Shown here: piece after piece, positions 8,824 through 17,356 of the stretch
How positions within the stretch are numbered: position 1 is the first letter of the stretch
Layout of the letters: every line of letters starts with the position of its first letter
NCBI GenBank assembly: GCA_947594835.1
Contig: CANQEH010000019.1
Coordinates: 1 to 56,216, forward strand
Length of the DNA: 56,216 nt
Source: an uncultured Acetatifactor sp.
Lineage (GTDB): Bacteria; Bacillota; Clostridia; Lachnospirales; Lachnospiraceae
Direction: 5' to 3'
Translations under genes and position numbers: made by a program
Notes under the pieces: generated by a model
Told to the model about the DNA's origin: nothing
Seen by the model: only the letters and a program-made list of their open reading frames with translations
Databases searched by the model: none

Positions 8824-9735
8824 TCAGTCCTCGCTAAAATTTAACTCCACCGACTGGCCGTCCCTGGCCGCCACCGTTCCGGGAAAGATTTTCTGTACCT
8901 GGCTTAAGTATTCCTCCGGCCGGATCAGGGAAGGGCTGTAATGGGTCAGCCAGAGCTTCGGCACCTGGGCCGCCCTGGCGATCCGGGCCGCTTCATACAT
9001 GGTCATATGCCGGTTTTCTTTGGCCTTGACCAGCTTGTCCGGCTCGCCGTACATCCCCTCCAGGATCAGAAGGTCGGAGCCCGCCGCGTTGGTGAGGATG
9101 GAGTCCGTCGGCCTGGTGTCGGTACAGTAGGTCACTTTCAGCCCTTTGCGGGGCGCCCCCAGCACCATGTCCGGGGTGTAGACCTTCCCGTCCTCCTCCA
9201 GGGTCTCCCCCTTTTGTAGCCGGTTCCAGAGCTTCATGGGAATCTGCTGGGCCAGCGCCCTGTCCTTGTCAAACCGCCCGCCTCTTTCCACCGTCATGCT
9301 GTACCCGTAGCACAGCACGCTGTGGTTCACCTTGAAGGCCTTTAAGCAGAAACCGTCGAAGGGAATTTCCTCCTCGCTCTCCGAGATCTCCCGGCACTCC
9401 ACCTGAAAGGGCAGTTCCGGCGCGATGACCCGCAGGGCGTTCACCGCCCGCACCAGGCCTTTGGGGCCGATGAGCAGGAGGGGGTCCCTGCGCTCCGCGT
9501 TTCCCATGGTGAGAAGCATCCCCGGCAGGCCGCTGATATGATCCGCGTGGTAGTGGGTAAAACAGATGATGTCGATGGGCTTTGGGCTCCAGCCCTTCTC
9601 CCGGAGGGCCACCTGCGTCCCCTCCCCGCAGTCGATCAATATGCTTTTCCCGTTGTATCGAAGCATCAGCGCCGTGAGCCACCGATGGGGCAGGGGCATC
9701 ATCCCCCCCGTGCCCAGCAAACTTACATCCAGCAT
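8824..9735 (-). CDS. rnz: Ribonuclease Z
   Basis: A 303-residue metallo-beta-lactamase-fold nuclease that trims tRNA 3' trailers. The zinc motif THYHADHISGLPG lies near residue 62, GEGTQVALRE just before it, and the later metal ligands are in YCTDTRPTD and LTHYSPS. The start has CGGAG 6 nt upstream. It is a useful partner for the CCA-less tRNA genes of this genome. Confidence 0.93.
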   Translation of the reverse strand: MLDVSLLGTGGMMPLPHRWLTALMLRYNGKSILIDCGEGTQVALREKGWSPKPIDIICFTHYHADHISGLPGMLLTMGNAERRDPLLLIGPKGLVRAVNALRVIAPELPFQVECREISESEEEIPFDGFCLKAFKVNHSVLCYGYSMTVERGGRFDKDRALAQQIPMKLWNRLQKGETLEEDGKVYTPDMVLGAPRKGLKVTYCTDTRPTDSILTNAAGSDLLILEGMYGEPDKLVKAKENRHMTMYEAARIARAAQVPKLWLTHYSPSLIRPEEYLSQVQKIFPGTVAARDGQSVELNFSED

Positions 9736-9746
9736 GGTCGTCTCCG

Positions 9747-9992
9747 TTATAGCAGTTCTTTTCTCTCTTCCTGTTCCACAGGGATCACAAACTGGGCGGT
9801 CAGGGCGTCATAGCAGTCCTCGCAGAGGTCGAACCGATGGATCTGGCCGTCCTTGCGGCTGAAATATCCAAAAGCCGCCTCCACACGCACGCATTCTTCC
9901 CGCAGATCCCCGTCTGCCACTTTTAAGGCCCTCCCGCACTTGTTGCACACCGCCTGCATCAGCTTTTTTTCCGCCGTCTGGTATTTTCGCAC
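9747..9992 (-). CDS. Small CxxC...CxxC zinc-ribbon protein, GTG start
   Basis: An 81-residue protein with CNKCGRAL near residue 16 and CEDCYDAL near 57, a classic four-cysteine metal site. The GTG at 9992 has an excellent GGGAGGAAACA ribosome binding site; the internal ATG at 9959 has none. It lies 11 nt before rnz and 94 nt after rimI, inside the t6A/tRNA maturation run. Function is unknown. Confidence 0.75.
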   Translation of the reverse strand: MRKYQTAEKKLMQAVCNKCGRALKVADGDLREECVRVEAAFGYFSRKDGQIHRFDLCEDCYDALTAQFVIPVEQEERKELL

Positions 9993-10086
9993 TGTTTCCT
10001 CCCATTCCGCCGCCGGAGGCGGCTGTTGTCCTCTGGAACCAGAATAGCACAGTCTGGGCCCGGGCGGGGATGGTAATTGCTGCCGC

Positions 10087-10524
10087 CTAGCGAAGCCACA
10101 GGATGGCGGCGTCCTCCCTTGGCTTTTCGTAAAACCCCGGGCGGATGCCCTCGCAGACAAATCCAAACTGTCCGTACAGGCTTTTTGCGGGCAGATTGCT
10201 GTCCCTGACCTCCAGGGTAAAGGCTTTTACGCCCTCTTGGCGGCCAGTGCGCAAAAGCTCTGCAAACATGGTTTTTCCCACGCCCTTCCTGCGGCAGCCG
10301 GGCGCCACCACTACGTTGTCGATGCTTGCTTCCTCCCCCAGCTTCGTATACCCGCAGCAGCCGGCCAGCACGCCGTCTAAAAGAGCGACCAGATAGGTGC
10401 AGTAAGGCTGGGCCAGCAGATCCCGAAACGCCGCCGCAGACCAGGGCATACTAAAGGACGCCGCCTCGATCCGGCTCAGTTCCTCTATGTCTTCCTCCCG
10501 CAGCTTTCTCACAGTGATCCCCAT
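10087..10524 (-). CDS. rimI: Ribosomal-protein-alanine N-acetyltransferase
   Basis: A 145-residue GNAT acetyltransferase. The acetyl-CoA loop is VVAPGCRRKGVGKTMF near residues 71-86, followed by LEVRDSNLPAKSLYGQFGF, the RimI signature. It classically acetylates the N-terminus of ribosomal protein S18. It lies 19 nt after tsaB; the tsaE-tsaB-rimI order is widely conserved in Bacillota. Confidence 0.92.
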   Translation of the reverse strand: MGITVRKLREEDIEELSRIEAASFSMPWSAAAFRDLLAQPYCTYLVALLDGVLAGCCGYTKLGEEASIDNVVVAPGCRRKGVGKTMFAELLRTGRQEGVKAFTLEVRDSNLPAKSLYGQFGFVCEGIRPGFYEKPREDAAILWLR

Positions 10525-10543
10525 ACGCTTCCCGTCTCTTTCC

Positions 10544-11260
10544 CTACGCCTCCCCGGCCAGTCCGGCCTCCCGCTCGGCCTGGCTCTTTCTCAAATACTC
10601 CGGCCTGTGGGAGGAAGCGTCCACCGCTTTCCCCGCCGCAAAATAGAGTTCTCCCAGGGCTGCCACAGACGCCGCCCGCTGCCGGTTCATATGGGCCGGC
10701 GCAAACCGGAAGGGCGCCTTCAGTTTCTCCCGGATCAGCTGTCCGTAGACCGGCACCCCGTCCCCCAGAAACTGCACGGCCTGGGCAAAGCCGTTTAACC
10801 GTTCCACAAGCTCTTCCACTTCCATGGGAGTCTGGGGCAGTACGGCTTCCAGGGAAAATCCCTCCCCCCTGGGTACAAACCGATAGACCCCGGTGTACAC
10901 CTGTTCCCGCCTGGCGTCCATCATCGGACAGACCAGGCCGGAAGCGCCCCACAGGTTCCAGGCCAGCCCTTCCAGGGTTGGCACCTCCACCAGCGGCTTA
11001 TCCAGCGCAAAGCCCAGCCCCTTTGCCGTGGCGGAGCCGATCCGCAGCCCGGTGAAGGAGCCGGGCCCGGAAGCCACCGCAATGGCGTCCAGCGTGTCCA
11101 GATCCAGTTCGATCATGCGCTGCAGCTGCTCCAACATGGGCAGAAGCGTCTGCGAGTGCGTCTTCCGGTAATTGGTGGAATACTCCGCCAGAAGCACGCC
11201 GTCCTCCACCACCGCTGCCCCCGCCACCAGGCCGGAGCTGTCCAATCCCAGTATCTTCAT
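10544..11260 (-). CDS. tsaB: t6A biosynthesis scaffold protein TsaB
   Basis: A 239-residue ASKHA-fold paralogue of TsaD that dimerises with it. It begins MKILGLDSSG and carries THSQTLLPML and ASGPGSFTGLRIG, both diagnostic. I chose the ATG at 11260 because the family starts MKIL; the GTG five codons upstream sits immediately after its only purine run. It follows tsaE by 44 nt. Confidence 0.92.
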   Translation of the reverse strand: MKILGLDSSGLVAGAAVVEDGVLLAEYSTNYRKTHSQTLLPMLEQLQRMIELDLDTLDAIAVASGPGSFTGLRIGSATAKGLGFALDKPLVEVPTLEGLAWNLWGASGLVCPMMDARREQVYTGVYRFVPRGEGFSLEAVLPQTPMEVEELVERLNGFAQAVQFLGDGVPVYGQLIREKLKAPFRFAPAHMNRQRAASVAALGELYFAAGKAVDASSHRPEYLRKSQAEREAGLAGEA

Positions 11261-11304
11261 GCTTATACCAAACACCCCTCTTTTTAGAATCTGAGCAGTT
11301 TCCC

Positions 11305-11772
11305 CTAAGAAATCTGCCTTAAGGTGATCCGGCGGTAGTCAAATCCCTCCCCGGGATCCCGCTCTAAGAGGATCTGGATCCGCTCCCTGGGCAGGATCTC
11401 CCGTATCAGTTCCGCCCATTCCACCAGACAAACCCCCCTGCCGCAGCTGTAATCCTCCCAGCCCGCTTCCTCCATCTCCTGGGGATCTGCGATGCGGTAC
11501 ACGTCAAAGTGATAGAGCGGCAGGCGGCCCGACTCATAGACCTGCAGGATCGTAAAGGTGGGGCTGTTTACCAGTTCCTCTACGCCAAGCCCCGCCGCAA
11601 ACCCTTGCGCAAACAGCGTTTTCCCTGCGCCCAGATCCCCGCTCAGCGTGTAGACCTGTCCCGGCAGGGCACGCGCTCCCAGCTCCCTTCCCAGGCGGAA
11701 GGTATCCTCCGGGCAGGAAGAAGAAAACACCGCTTCTTTTTTTGTCTCCCATTGCCTGAAAAATTCCTGCAT
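11305..11772 (-). CDS. tsaE: t6A biosynthesis ATPase TsaE
   Basis: A 155-residue P-loop ATPase that resets the TsaB-TsaD complex. The Walker A is GDLGAGKTLFAQG near residue 46, followed by VNSPTFTILQVYESG and the YHFDVYRI strand typical of the family. GGAAGGACGGT precedes the ATG. It follows the YcxB-like gene by 19 nt. Confidence 0.93.
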   Translation of the reverse strand: MQEFFRQWETKKEAVFSSSCPEDTFRLGRELGARALPGQVYTLSGDLGAGKTLFAQGFAAGLGVEELVNSPTFTILQVYESGRLPLYHFDVYRIADPQEMEEAGWEDYSCGRGVCLVEWAELIREILPRERIQILLERDPGEGFDYRRITLRQIS

Positions 11773-11791
11773 ACCGTCCTTCCCGCCGTCC

Positions 11792-12268
11792 TTAAGTCCG
11801 AATCTTTACCTTCTTTGGCGGCATATGGGTGGAAATGATCTGGATGAGATCGGCTGTCTTATCCTCCATCTGCCTTTTGGGGAAAATGGTGGCGTTGACC
11901 GGGGAGGTGTAGACGATAATGCTCCTTCCGGTGGAAACCGCTTTGTACAGCTCGTCCCAAAGGTACTGCACCCGCTCCTGCCCCTGGGAGATCGAAAGGC
12001 CCTCCTCGTCCAGCAGATAGTGCAGGGGCTGCTGGAAGCTGGGGTTTTTCAACACCTGCTGCCTGCTTTTTAAAAACAGCGTCCAGGGCAGATACACCAG
12101 CAAAAGGATCCCAAAGAGGATAAAGATCCACCGCCCGGTAAAGACGGCCAACAGGATAAAGACCGCCCCCGCCGCGGTTCCCGTGACGCCGGAGGCGCTG
12201 TTGTAGGTGTGCATCAACAAATAGTCATAAAGGTCTTTTGCCTCTATCTTTACCTCAAGTTCCAGCAT
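11792..12268 (-). CDS. YcxB-like membrane protein
   Basis: A 158-residue protein with two adjacent transmembrane helices (about 28-65) between a short N-terminal strand and a cytoplasmic C-terminal domain (LHYLLDEEGLSISQGQERVQYLWDELYKAV...TIFPKRQM). This matches the arrangement of the YcxB-like family, whose role is unknown. It is the first gene of the t6A run, with AGGGGGAACGCT upstream. The promoter and a hairpin lie just before it. Confidence 0.75.
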   Translation of the reverse strand: MLELEVKIEAKDLYDYLLMHTYNSASGVTGTAAGAVFILLAVFTGRWIFILFGILLLVYLPWTLFLKSRQQVLKNPSFQQPLHYLLDEEGLSISQGQERVQYLWDELYKAVSTGRSIIVYTSPVNATIFPKRQMEDKTADLIQIISTHMPPKKVKIRT

Positions 12269-12301
12269 AGCGTTCCCCCTGTGCGTCCCTGTCCTTCATT
12301 G

Positions 12302-12329
12302 AAAAAGCACCTAACGGATAGGTGCTTTT
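12302..12329 (-). terminator. Terminator/attenuator between ribU and the t6A run
   Basis: AAAAGCACCTA/TAGGTGCTTTT is an 11-bp stem with a 5-nt loop and five T after it on the minus strand. It ends ribU transcription, but it also lies downstream of the promoter at 12350-12378 and upstream of the YcxB-like gene, so it could attenuate that operon. Confidence 0.85.
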
Positions 12330-12349
12330 CCATTCTTATCTCTTTTCAA

Positions 12350-12378
12350 ATTTTACTCTAAACGCCCGCAAAATGCAA
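12350..12378 (-). promoter_or_regulatory. Promoter of the YcxB-tsaE-tsaB run
   Basis: TTGCAT (12373-12378) and TAAAAT (12350-12355) are 17 nt apart on the minus strand. The predicted start near 12343 precedes the hairpin at 12302-12329. Confidence 0.65.
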
Positions 12379-12396
12379 GAAGTATTTCCGGGCCGC

Positions 12397-13140
12397 CTAG
12401 CGCTCCTGCTTCCGGCCCATTTTTAACACAGGGCTTAAGGGCTTATAGATCAAAAGGGTGATCAGGGAAACGCTAAACCCCTTCAACAGATTCATCGGCG
12501 CCACGCAGACCACCACAAAGTTTACAATGCTGTCCCGGGTCATCAATGGATTGACCTCCTTTCCCATGGCCAGGATATCCTCCAGGGGCATCCCGTACAG
12601 CTGGGAAAAGGCGGGCAGAAGGTACACGGCGTTTAAGGCGGTGCCAAACACAGTCATGGCAAGCGTCCCCGCGATGCAGGCCAGAATGGCGCTCTTTTTG
12701 TTCTTGCCGAAGGCATAGATGACAGAGGCGGGCAGCACCAGGCTGCACCCCACCGCAAAATTGGCCAGATCCCCCACAAAGGCCGTGGAAGTCCCCTTGA
12801 GGAACAGCTTTAGCAGGATCTTGACAAACTCCATCATCACCCCCGCCGCCGGCCCGTAGGCAAAGGTGCCAACCAAAATGGGCAGCTCGGAAAAATCCAG
12901 CTCGTAAAAGCCGGGGGCAAAGGGCAGGGGAAACTCAAAGAGCATCAGGATCGCGGCCAGGGCGGAAAACATCCCTACCGCCGCCATCTTCCGGGTGTGG
13001 AAGATGGGCTCCTTCGTCCCGCGTTTTCTCTGGGCCGCCTTTTCCAGAAGCACCGCCGCCACAAACAGGGCCGCGATGATCCCCAGAAACCCGAGCACAT
13101 AGGACAAGTGCTCCGCCGCGTCTGCAAATAAGTTGTTCAT
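12397..13140 (-). CDS. ribU: ECF transporter S component, riboflavin (RibU)
   Basis: A 247-residue membrane protein with about six helices. The RibU signature is visible: FELPLPFAPG-like loop (FEFPLPFAPGFYELDFSELP), then FAYGPAAGVMMEFVKILLKL and GTSTAFVGDLANF. It is the substrate-binding subunit that works with the shared ECF ATPases and EcfT to import riboflavin. I chose the ATG at 13140; GGAGG lies 6 nt upstream and would be inside the coding sequence if the earlier ATG were used. The FMN riboswitch upstream supports the substrate. Confidence 0.93.
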   Translation of the reverse strand: MNNLFADAAEHLSYVLGFLGIIAALFVAAVLLEKAAQRKRGTKEPIFHTRKMAAVGMFSALAAILMLFEFPLPFAPGFYELDFSELPILVGTFAYGPAAGVMMEFVKILLKLFLKGTSTAFVGDLANFAVGCSLVLPASVIYAFGKNKKSAILACIAGTLAMTVFGTALNAVYLLPAFSQLYGMPLEDILAMGKEVNPLMTRDSIVNFVVVCVAPMNLLKGFSVSLITLLIYKPLSPVLKMGRKQER

Positions 13141-13211
13141 TTTTTCCTCCATTCCGCCGCATCTGCGGCTTTTTGTTTTGTCTGAAAATCCTTCTGTTTG
13201 GCCTTCATTGG

Positions 13212-13245
13212 CAAAGAAAAACCCCGAGGCTTGCGCTTCGGGGTT
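13212..13245 (-). terminator. Riboswitch expression-platform terminator
   Basis: An 11-bp GC-rich stem (arms at 13220-13230 and 13235-13245, loop TTGC) is followed on the minus strand by TTTTTCTTTG. It lies between the FMN aptamer and ribU. Its 5' arm AACCCCGAAGC can compete with the aptamer's CTTCGGGGT, so FMN binding should favour termination. Confidence 0.85.
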
Positions 13246-13302
13246 GTCATTTCACACACAAAATACTGACGTCTCAGCTTGCCCAGACGCCCGCCCTTTG
13301 TA

Positions 13303-13437
13303 TCTTCTTCTCTCATCCAGACTTTACTGTTGGTTCCGGAGTTTCACCGAATCAGCCGCAGCGCCGGGCCAAAGCCCTGTGCCGCAGGTCGCGGACTATA
13401 CCGCCAGTAGGGGATTTCACCCGACCCCGAAGAATTT
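13303..13437 (-). promoter_or_regulatory. FMN riboswitch (RFN element)
   Basis: The minus strand has the hallmark RFN blocks in order: CTTCGGGGTCGGGTGAAATC, CCCTACTGGCGGT, AGTCCGCGACC, a variable GC-rich arm, GGTGAAACTCCGGAACC, ACAGTAAAGTCTGGATGAGA and GAAGAAG closing P1. It starts just downstream of a promoter and precedes a terminator and ribU, so it represses riboflavin uptake when FMN is plentiful. Confidence 0.96.
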
Positions 13438-13445
13438 TCACTGTT

Positions 13446-13474
13446 ATGTTACTACGCCGGGCAGCGCCTGTCAA
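13446..13474 (-). promoter_or_regulatory. Promoter of the FMN riboswitch-ribU unit
   Basis: TTGACA (13469-13474) and TAACAT (13446-13451) with a 17-nt spacer on the minus strand. The predicted start coincides with the first base of the aptamer. Confidence 0.85.
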
Positions 13475-13532
13475 GTGCAAAACCGCAGCAGCTCTGCCGT
13501 GACCGCGGTAGCCCTGCCTTTTTCAGAAGCCA

Positions 13533-13661
13533 GGCGCTGCCGATGTTCTTCCGGCAGACCGTCGAAGCGCGTCGGCACTTGGCGAGGTACTTTCGAGCCT
13601 AGTGTCCGTTACGCGCGAAGCCGAGTGAAAACGCGTCTGCCGGAAGAACATCGGCAGCGCC
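13533..13661. repeat. Structured element bounded by a perfect 27-bp inverted repeat
   Basis: The arms at 13533-13559 and 13635-13661 are exact reverse complements over 27 nt. Each arm can itself fold (TGCCG/CGGCA). The 75-nt interior contains a further pairing, CACTTGGC (13576-13583) with GCCGAGTG (13620-13627) through one G-U pair. No T-run and no ORF of note. It lies between the ABC exporter stop and the ribU promoter. I believe similar intergenic sequences recur in Lachnospiraceae genomes, but this is memory and not tested. Confidence 0.8.
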
Positions 13662-13674
13662 GGACGCCGGTTCT

Positions 13675-15606
13675 CTACACCGCTTTTCCTGTGTAGAGCT
13701 GGTAATACTTTCCCTTCTCCTCCAAAAGCTGGTCGTGGGTGCCCCGCTCGATGATGCTCCCCTGCTCCAGCACCATGATACAGTCGCTGTTTTTCACGGT
13801 GGAGAGCCTGTGGGCGATGACAAAGTTGGTGCGCCCGTGCATCAGGGCGTCCATCCCCTGCTGCACCAGCTTCTCCGTCCTGGTGTCGATGGAGCTGGTG
13901 GCCTCGTCCAGAATCAGCACCGGGGGATCCGCGATGGCCGCCCGGGCGATGGCCAGAAGCTGTCTCTGGCCCTGGCTTAAGTTGGCGCCGTCCCCGTGGA
14001 GCATGGTCTGATACCCTTCAGGAAGCCTGCGGATAAAGCCGTCCGCGTTGGCCAGCTTTGCCGCCTTTACCACCTCCTCGTCGGTGGCGTCCAATTTTCC
14101 ATAACGAATATTTTCCATTACCGTGCCCGTAAACAGGTGGGTATCCTGGAGCACGATGCCCAGGGAACGGCGCAGGTCTGCCTTTTTGATCTTGTTTACG
14201 TTGATGCCGTCGTAGCGGATCTTGCCGTCCTGGATGTCGTAAAACCGGTTGATCAGATTGGTGATGGTCGTCTTGCCCGCTCCGGTAGCCCCCACAAAGG
14301 CGATCTTCTGCCCCGGCTTTGCATACAGTACGATATCCTTTAACACCATCTTTTCATCCGTGTAACCAAAGTCCACATGGTCGAACACCACATCCCCTTT
14401 TAACTCCACATAGGTGGTGGTGCCGTCTGCCTTGTGGAAATGCTTCCAGGCCCAAAGCCCCGTCCGCTCCTGGCTCTCCGTCAGGCTGCCGTCGGGACAG
14501 CGCTTTGCATTGACCAGCTCCACATAGCCCTCGTCCGTCTCCGGCACCTGATCCATCATCCGGAAAATGCGGTCGCCGCCCGCCAGGGCCATGATGATGC
14601 TGTTGACCTGCATGGTAATCTGGTTGATGGGCATACTGAAGGAGCGGTTTAAGTTCAAAAAGCTGGCCAGTGCGCCGATGGTAAGCCCGGAGACGCCGGT
14701 GAGCGCCAGAATGCCGCCGCTGACCGCGCACACCACATAGTTTAGGTTGCCCAGCTGGGCGTTGACAGGCCCCATGATGTTTGCAAATTTGTTTGCCTGA
14801 TACGCGCTCTCACAGAGCTGGTCGTTCAGCTGGTTGAACTGCTTTAAGCTCTCCTCCTCATGGCAGAACACCTTCACCACCTTCTGGCCGGTCATGGTCT
14901 CCTCCACGCAGCCGTTCAACGCGCCCAGCGCCCTCTGCTGGGCCAGGAAATAGCGGCTGCTCATGCCGCCCACCTTCTTGGCCGCCACCATCATTAACCC
15001 CACCATAAACAGGGTGATCAGGGTAAGGGGCACATCCAGCACAAACATGGAGACCAGCACGCTCACCACCGTCACCACACTGTTTACCAGCTGGGGAACG
15101 CTCTGGCTGATCAGCTGGCGCATGGTGTCGATGTCGTTGGTATAGAGGGACATGATATCCCCGTGGGCGTTGGTGTCGAAATATTTGATGGGAAGCTTCT
15201 CCATCTTTTCAAACATCTCGTTGCGCAGATTCCGCATGGTTCCCTGGGTCACATAGATCATCAGCCTGGACTGCAGAAAGGAGGCAAATACCCCCATGGC
15301 ATAGAAGACCGCCACTCTGCCGATGGCCTGGGCCAGGGGCGAAAAATCAGGATTCTGGTTGCCCAAAAGGGGCACGATATACTCGTCGATCAGGGTGCGC
15401 ATGAACAGCGTCCCCTGTAAGCTGGAAAACACCAGCGTAAAAATGCACAAAAGCACAAGGATCCAGTGCAGCCAGTAATCCCGCAGGGTGTATCCCATAA
15501 TGCGTTTCAAGATCCTGCCGGGATGTTCAATCTTGGGCCTTGGGCCTCTCGCCCTGGCTCCGGGGCCAAACCCCTTGTTTTCCTTCGGCGCTCTCTCCTG
15601 AGCCAT
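13675..15606 (-). CDS. ABC exporter half-transporter, canonical ATPase subunit
   Basis: A 643-residue type IV ABC exporter: a basic, Pro/Gly-rich N-terminal tail, six transmembrane helices (about 50-350) and a C-terminal ATPase. The ATPase has Walker A GATGAGKTT, signature LSQGQRQ and Walker B LILDEAT with the catalytic Glu. An extra segment of about 40 residues (around ELVNAKRCPDGSLTESQERTG) sits between the membrane and ATPase domains. The start at 15606 is 1 nt after the partner stop, with GGGGGCGAG upstream. Substrate unknown; it pairs with the next gene as in LmrCD/BmrCD drug exporters. Confidence 0.9.
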   Translation of the reverse strand: MAQERAPKENKGFGPGARARGPRPKIEHPGRILKRIMGYTLRDYWLHWILVLLCIFTLVFSSLQGTLFMRTLIDEYIVPLLGNQNPDFSPLAQAIGRVAVFYAMGVFASFLQSRLMIYVTQGTMRNLRNEMFEKMEKLPIKYFDTNAHGDIMSLYTNDIDTMRQLISQSVPQLVNSVVTVVSVLVSMFVLDVPLTLITLFMVGLMMVAAKKVGGMSSRYFLAQQRALGALNGCVEETMTGQKVVKVFCHEEESLKQFNQLNDQLCESAYQANKFANIMGPVNAQLGNLNYVVCAVSGGILALTGVSGLTIGALASFLNLNRSFSMPINQITMQVNSIIMALAGGDRIFRMMDQVPETDEGYVELVNAKRCPDGSLTESQERTGLWAWKHFHKADGTTTYVELKGDVVFDHVDFGYTDEKMVLKDIVLYAKPGQKIAFVGATGAGKTTITNLINRFYDIQDGKIRYDGINVNKIKKADLRRSLGIVLQDTHLFTGTVMENIRYGKLDATDEEVVKAAKLANADGFIRRLPEGYQTMLHGDGANLSQGQRQLLAIARAAIADPPVLILDEATSSIDTRTEKLVQQGMDALMHGRTNFVIAHRLSTVKNSDCIMVLEQGSIIERGTHDQLLEEKGKYYQLYTGKAV

Positions 15607-15607
15607 A

Positions 15608-17356
15608 TCACTCGCCCCCTTTCTCATCAAAGTCCCCGCTTCCGCCGGTCTGGGATTCGTAGACGTCCCTGTATATCTCGTTCGTGGCAAGCAGTTCCTC
15701 ATGGGTGCCGAACCCGTGGATCTCGCCCTCCTCCATGACGATGATGCGGTCCGCGTGCTCCACGCTGGAAACCCTCTGGGCGATAATCAGCTTTGTGGTG
15801 CCCGGGATCTCCTCCGCAAAAGCCTTGCGGATCTTTGCGTCCGTGGCGGTGTCCACCGCGCTGGTGGAATCGTCCAAGATCAATATCTTCGGCTTTTTGA
15901 GCAGCGCCCTGGCAATACACAGCCTCTGCTTCTGCCCGCCGGAGACGTTGGTGCCACCCTGCTCGATGTAGGTGTCGTAGCCCTGGGGCATCCGCTGGAT
16001 GAACTCGTCCGCGCAGGCTAAGCTGGCCGCCCTTCTGCACTCCTCCTCGGTGGCGTCCTTATCTCCCCACCGCAGGTTTTCCAGAATGGTGCCGGAAAAG
16101 AGCACGTTGTTCTGCAGCACCACGGCCACCTGATTGCGCAGAGCTTCCATGTCGTAGTCCCGCACGTCCACGCCGCCCACCAGAAGCCGTCCCTGGGTCA
16201 CGTCGTAAAGCCGGGAGATCAGGTTGACCAGACTGGACTTGGCGCTTCCCGTGCCGCCGATGATGCCGATGGTCTCCCCGGAGCGGATGTCGAGGTTGAT
16301 GTTTTTTAACACCGCGGAGGCGGCGTCCTTTTTATAGCTGAAAGATACGTTTTCAAAGCGGATGCTGCCATCCTTCACCTGATAGACGGGCTCCGGCGGG
16401 TTTGCCAGGTCAGAGGTCTCGTTGAGCACTTCGCTGACGCGCCTTGCGCTGGCGGCGGACATGGTCATCATCACAAAAATCATGGAGAGCATCATCAGGC
16501 TCATCAGGATGTTCATGCAGTAGGTGAGCAGGCTGGTCAGCTGGCCGATGCTCAAGGCGTCCTGCACGATCATGTGGGCGCCGATCCAGCTGATCAGGAT
16601 GATGCAGCTGTAGACGGTGAGGTTCATCACCGGGCCGTTCCAGGCCACGATCCCCTCCGCCTTGCAGAAAATCTTGTAGATGTTCCCGCTGGCCTTCTTG
16701 AATTTCTCGTTCTCGTAGTCCTCCCGCACATAGGCCTTTACCACCCGGATGGCGGACACGTTTTCCTGAACGCTCTCATTGAGCGCATCGTACTTGGGGA
16801 ATGCCTGGTTGAAATGCTTCATGGCAAGAGAGACGATCACCGCCAGGATGGCCCCCAGGATCAGCACCGCCACCAGATAGACGCTGGCCAGCCGGGAGCT
16901 GATGCGGAAGGAAAAGATCATGGCGATGATCAGGGTAAAGGGCGACCTCATGCACATCCGAAGCAGCATCTGATAGGCCATCTGGATGTTGGTCACATCC
17001 GTGGTCAGGCGGGTCACAAGGCCGGAGGTGCTGAACCTGTCTATGTTGGAAAAGCTGAACGTCTGTATGTTCTCGTACATGGCCCTGCGCAGATTTCTGG
17101 CAAAGCCGGTGGAGGCTTTTGCGCCGAACACACCGCCGCAGATGCCGAAGGTAAGACTGAAAAGGGCCGCCACCACCATCAGCCCGCCCACCTTCCAGAT
17201 ATGGGCCATATCGCCTGCATTCACGCCGTCGTCGATGATGGACGCCATGAGCAGGGGGATGATCATCTCCATGATCACTTCCAGGATCATAAAAATGGGT
17301 GTCAGAAGGGACGGCCGCTTGAACTCTTTGATCTGGGCCGCAAGGGTTTTCAGCAT
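15608..17356 (-). CDS. ABC exporter half-transporter, degenerate-site subunit
   Basis: A 582-residue half-transporter with six transmembrane helices and an ATPase. Walker A is GGTGSAKSS and the signature VSGGQKQR is intact, but Walker B reads LILDDST, with Asp in place of the catalytic Glu. That substitution marks the non-hydrolysing site in heterodimeric exporters (BmrC/LmrC, TM287 type), so this and the next gene form one transporter. The ATG at 17356 has AAGGAAG 7 nt upstream; the ORF extends further but without support. Confidence 0.9.
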   Translation of the reverse strand: MLKTLAAQIKEFKRPSLLTPIFMILEVIMEMIIPLLMASIIDDGVNAGDMAHIWKVGGLMVVAALFSLTFGICGGVFGAKASTGFARNLRRAMYENIQTFSFSNIDRFSTSGLVTRLTTDVTNIQMAYQMLLRMCMRSPFTLIIAMIFSFRISSRLASVYLVAVLILGAILAVIVSLAMKHFNQAFPKYDALNESVQENVSAIRVVKAYVREDYENEKFKKASGNIYKIFCKAEGIVAWNGPVMNLTVYSCIILISWIGAHMIVQDALSIGQLTSLLTYCMNILMSLMMLSMIFVMMTMSAASARRVSEVLNETSDLANPPEPVYQVKDGSIRFENVSFSYKKDAASAVLKNINLDIRSGETIGIIGGTGSAKSSLVNLISRLYDVTQGRLLVGGVDVRDYDMEALRNQVAVVLQNNVLFSGTILENLRWGDKDATEEECRRAASLACADEFIQRMPQGYDTYIEQGGTNVSGGQKQRLCIARALLKKPKILILDDSTSAVDTATDAKIRKAFAEEIPGTTKLIIAQRVSSVEHADRIIVMEEGEIHGFGTHEELLATNEIYRDVYESQTGGSGDFDEKGGE

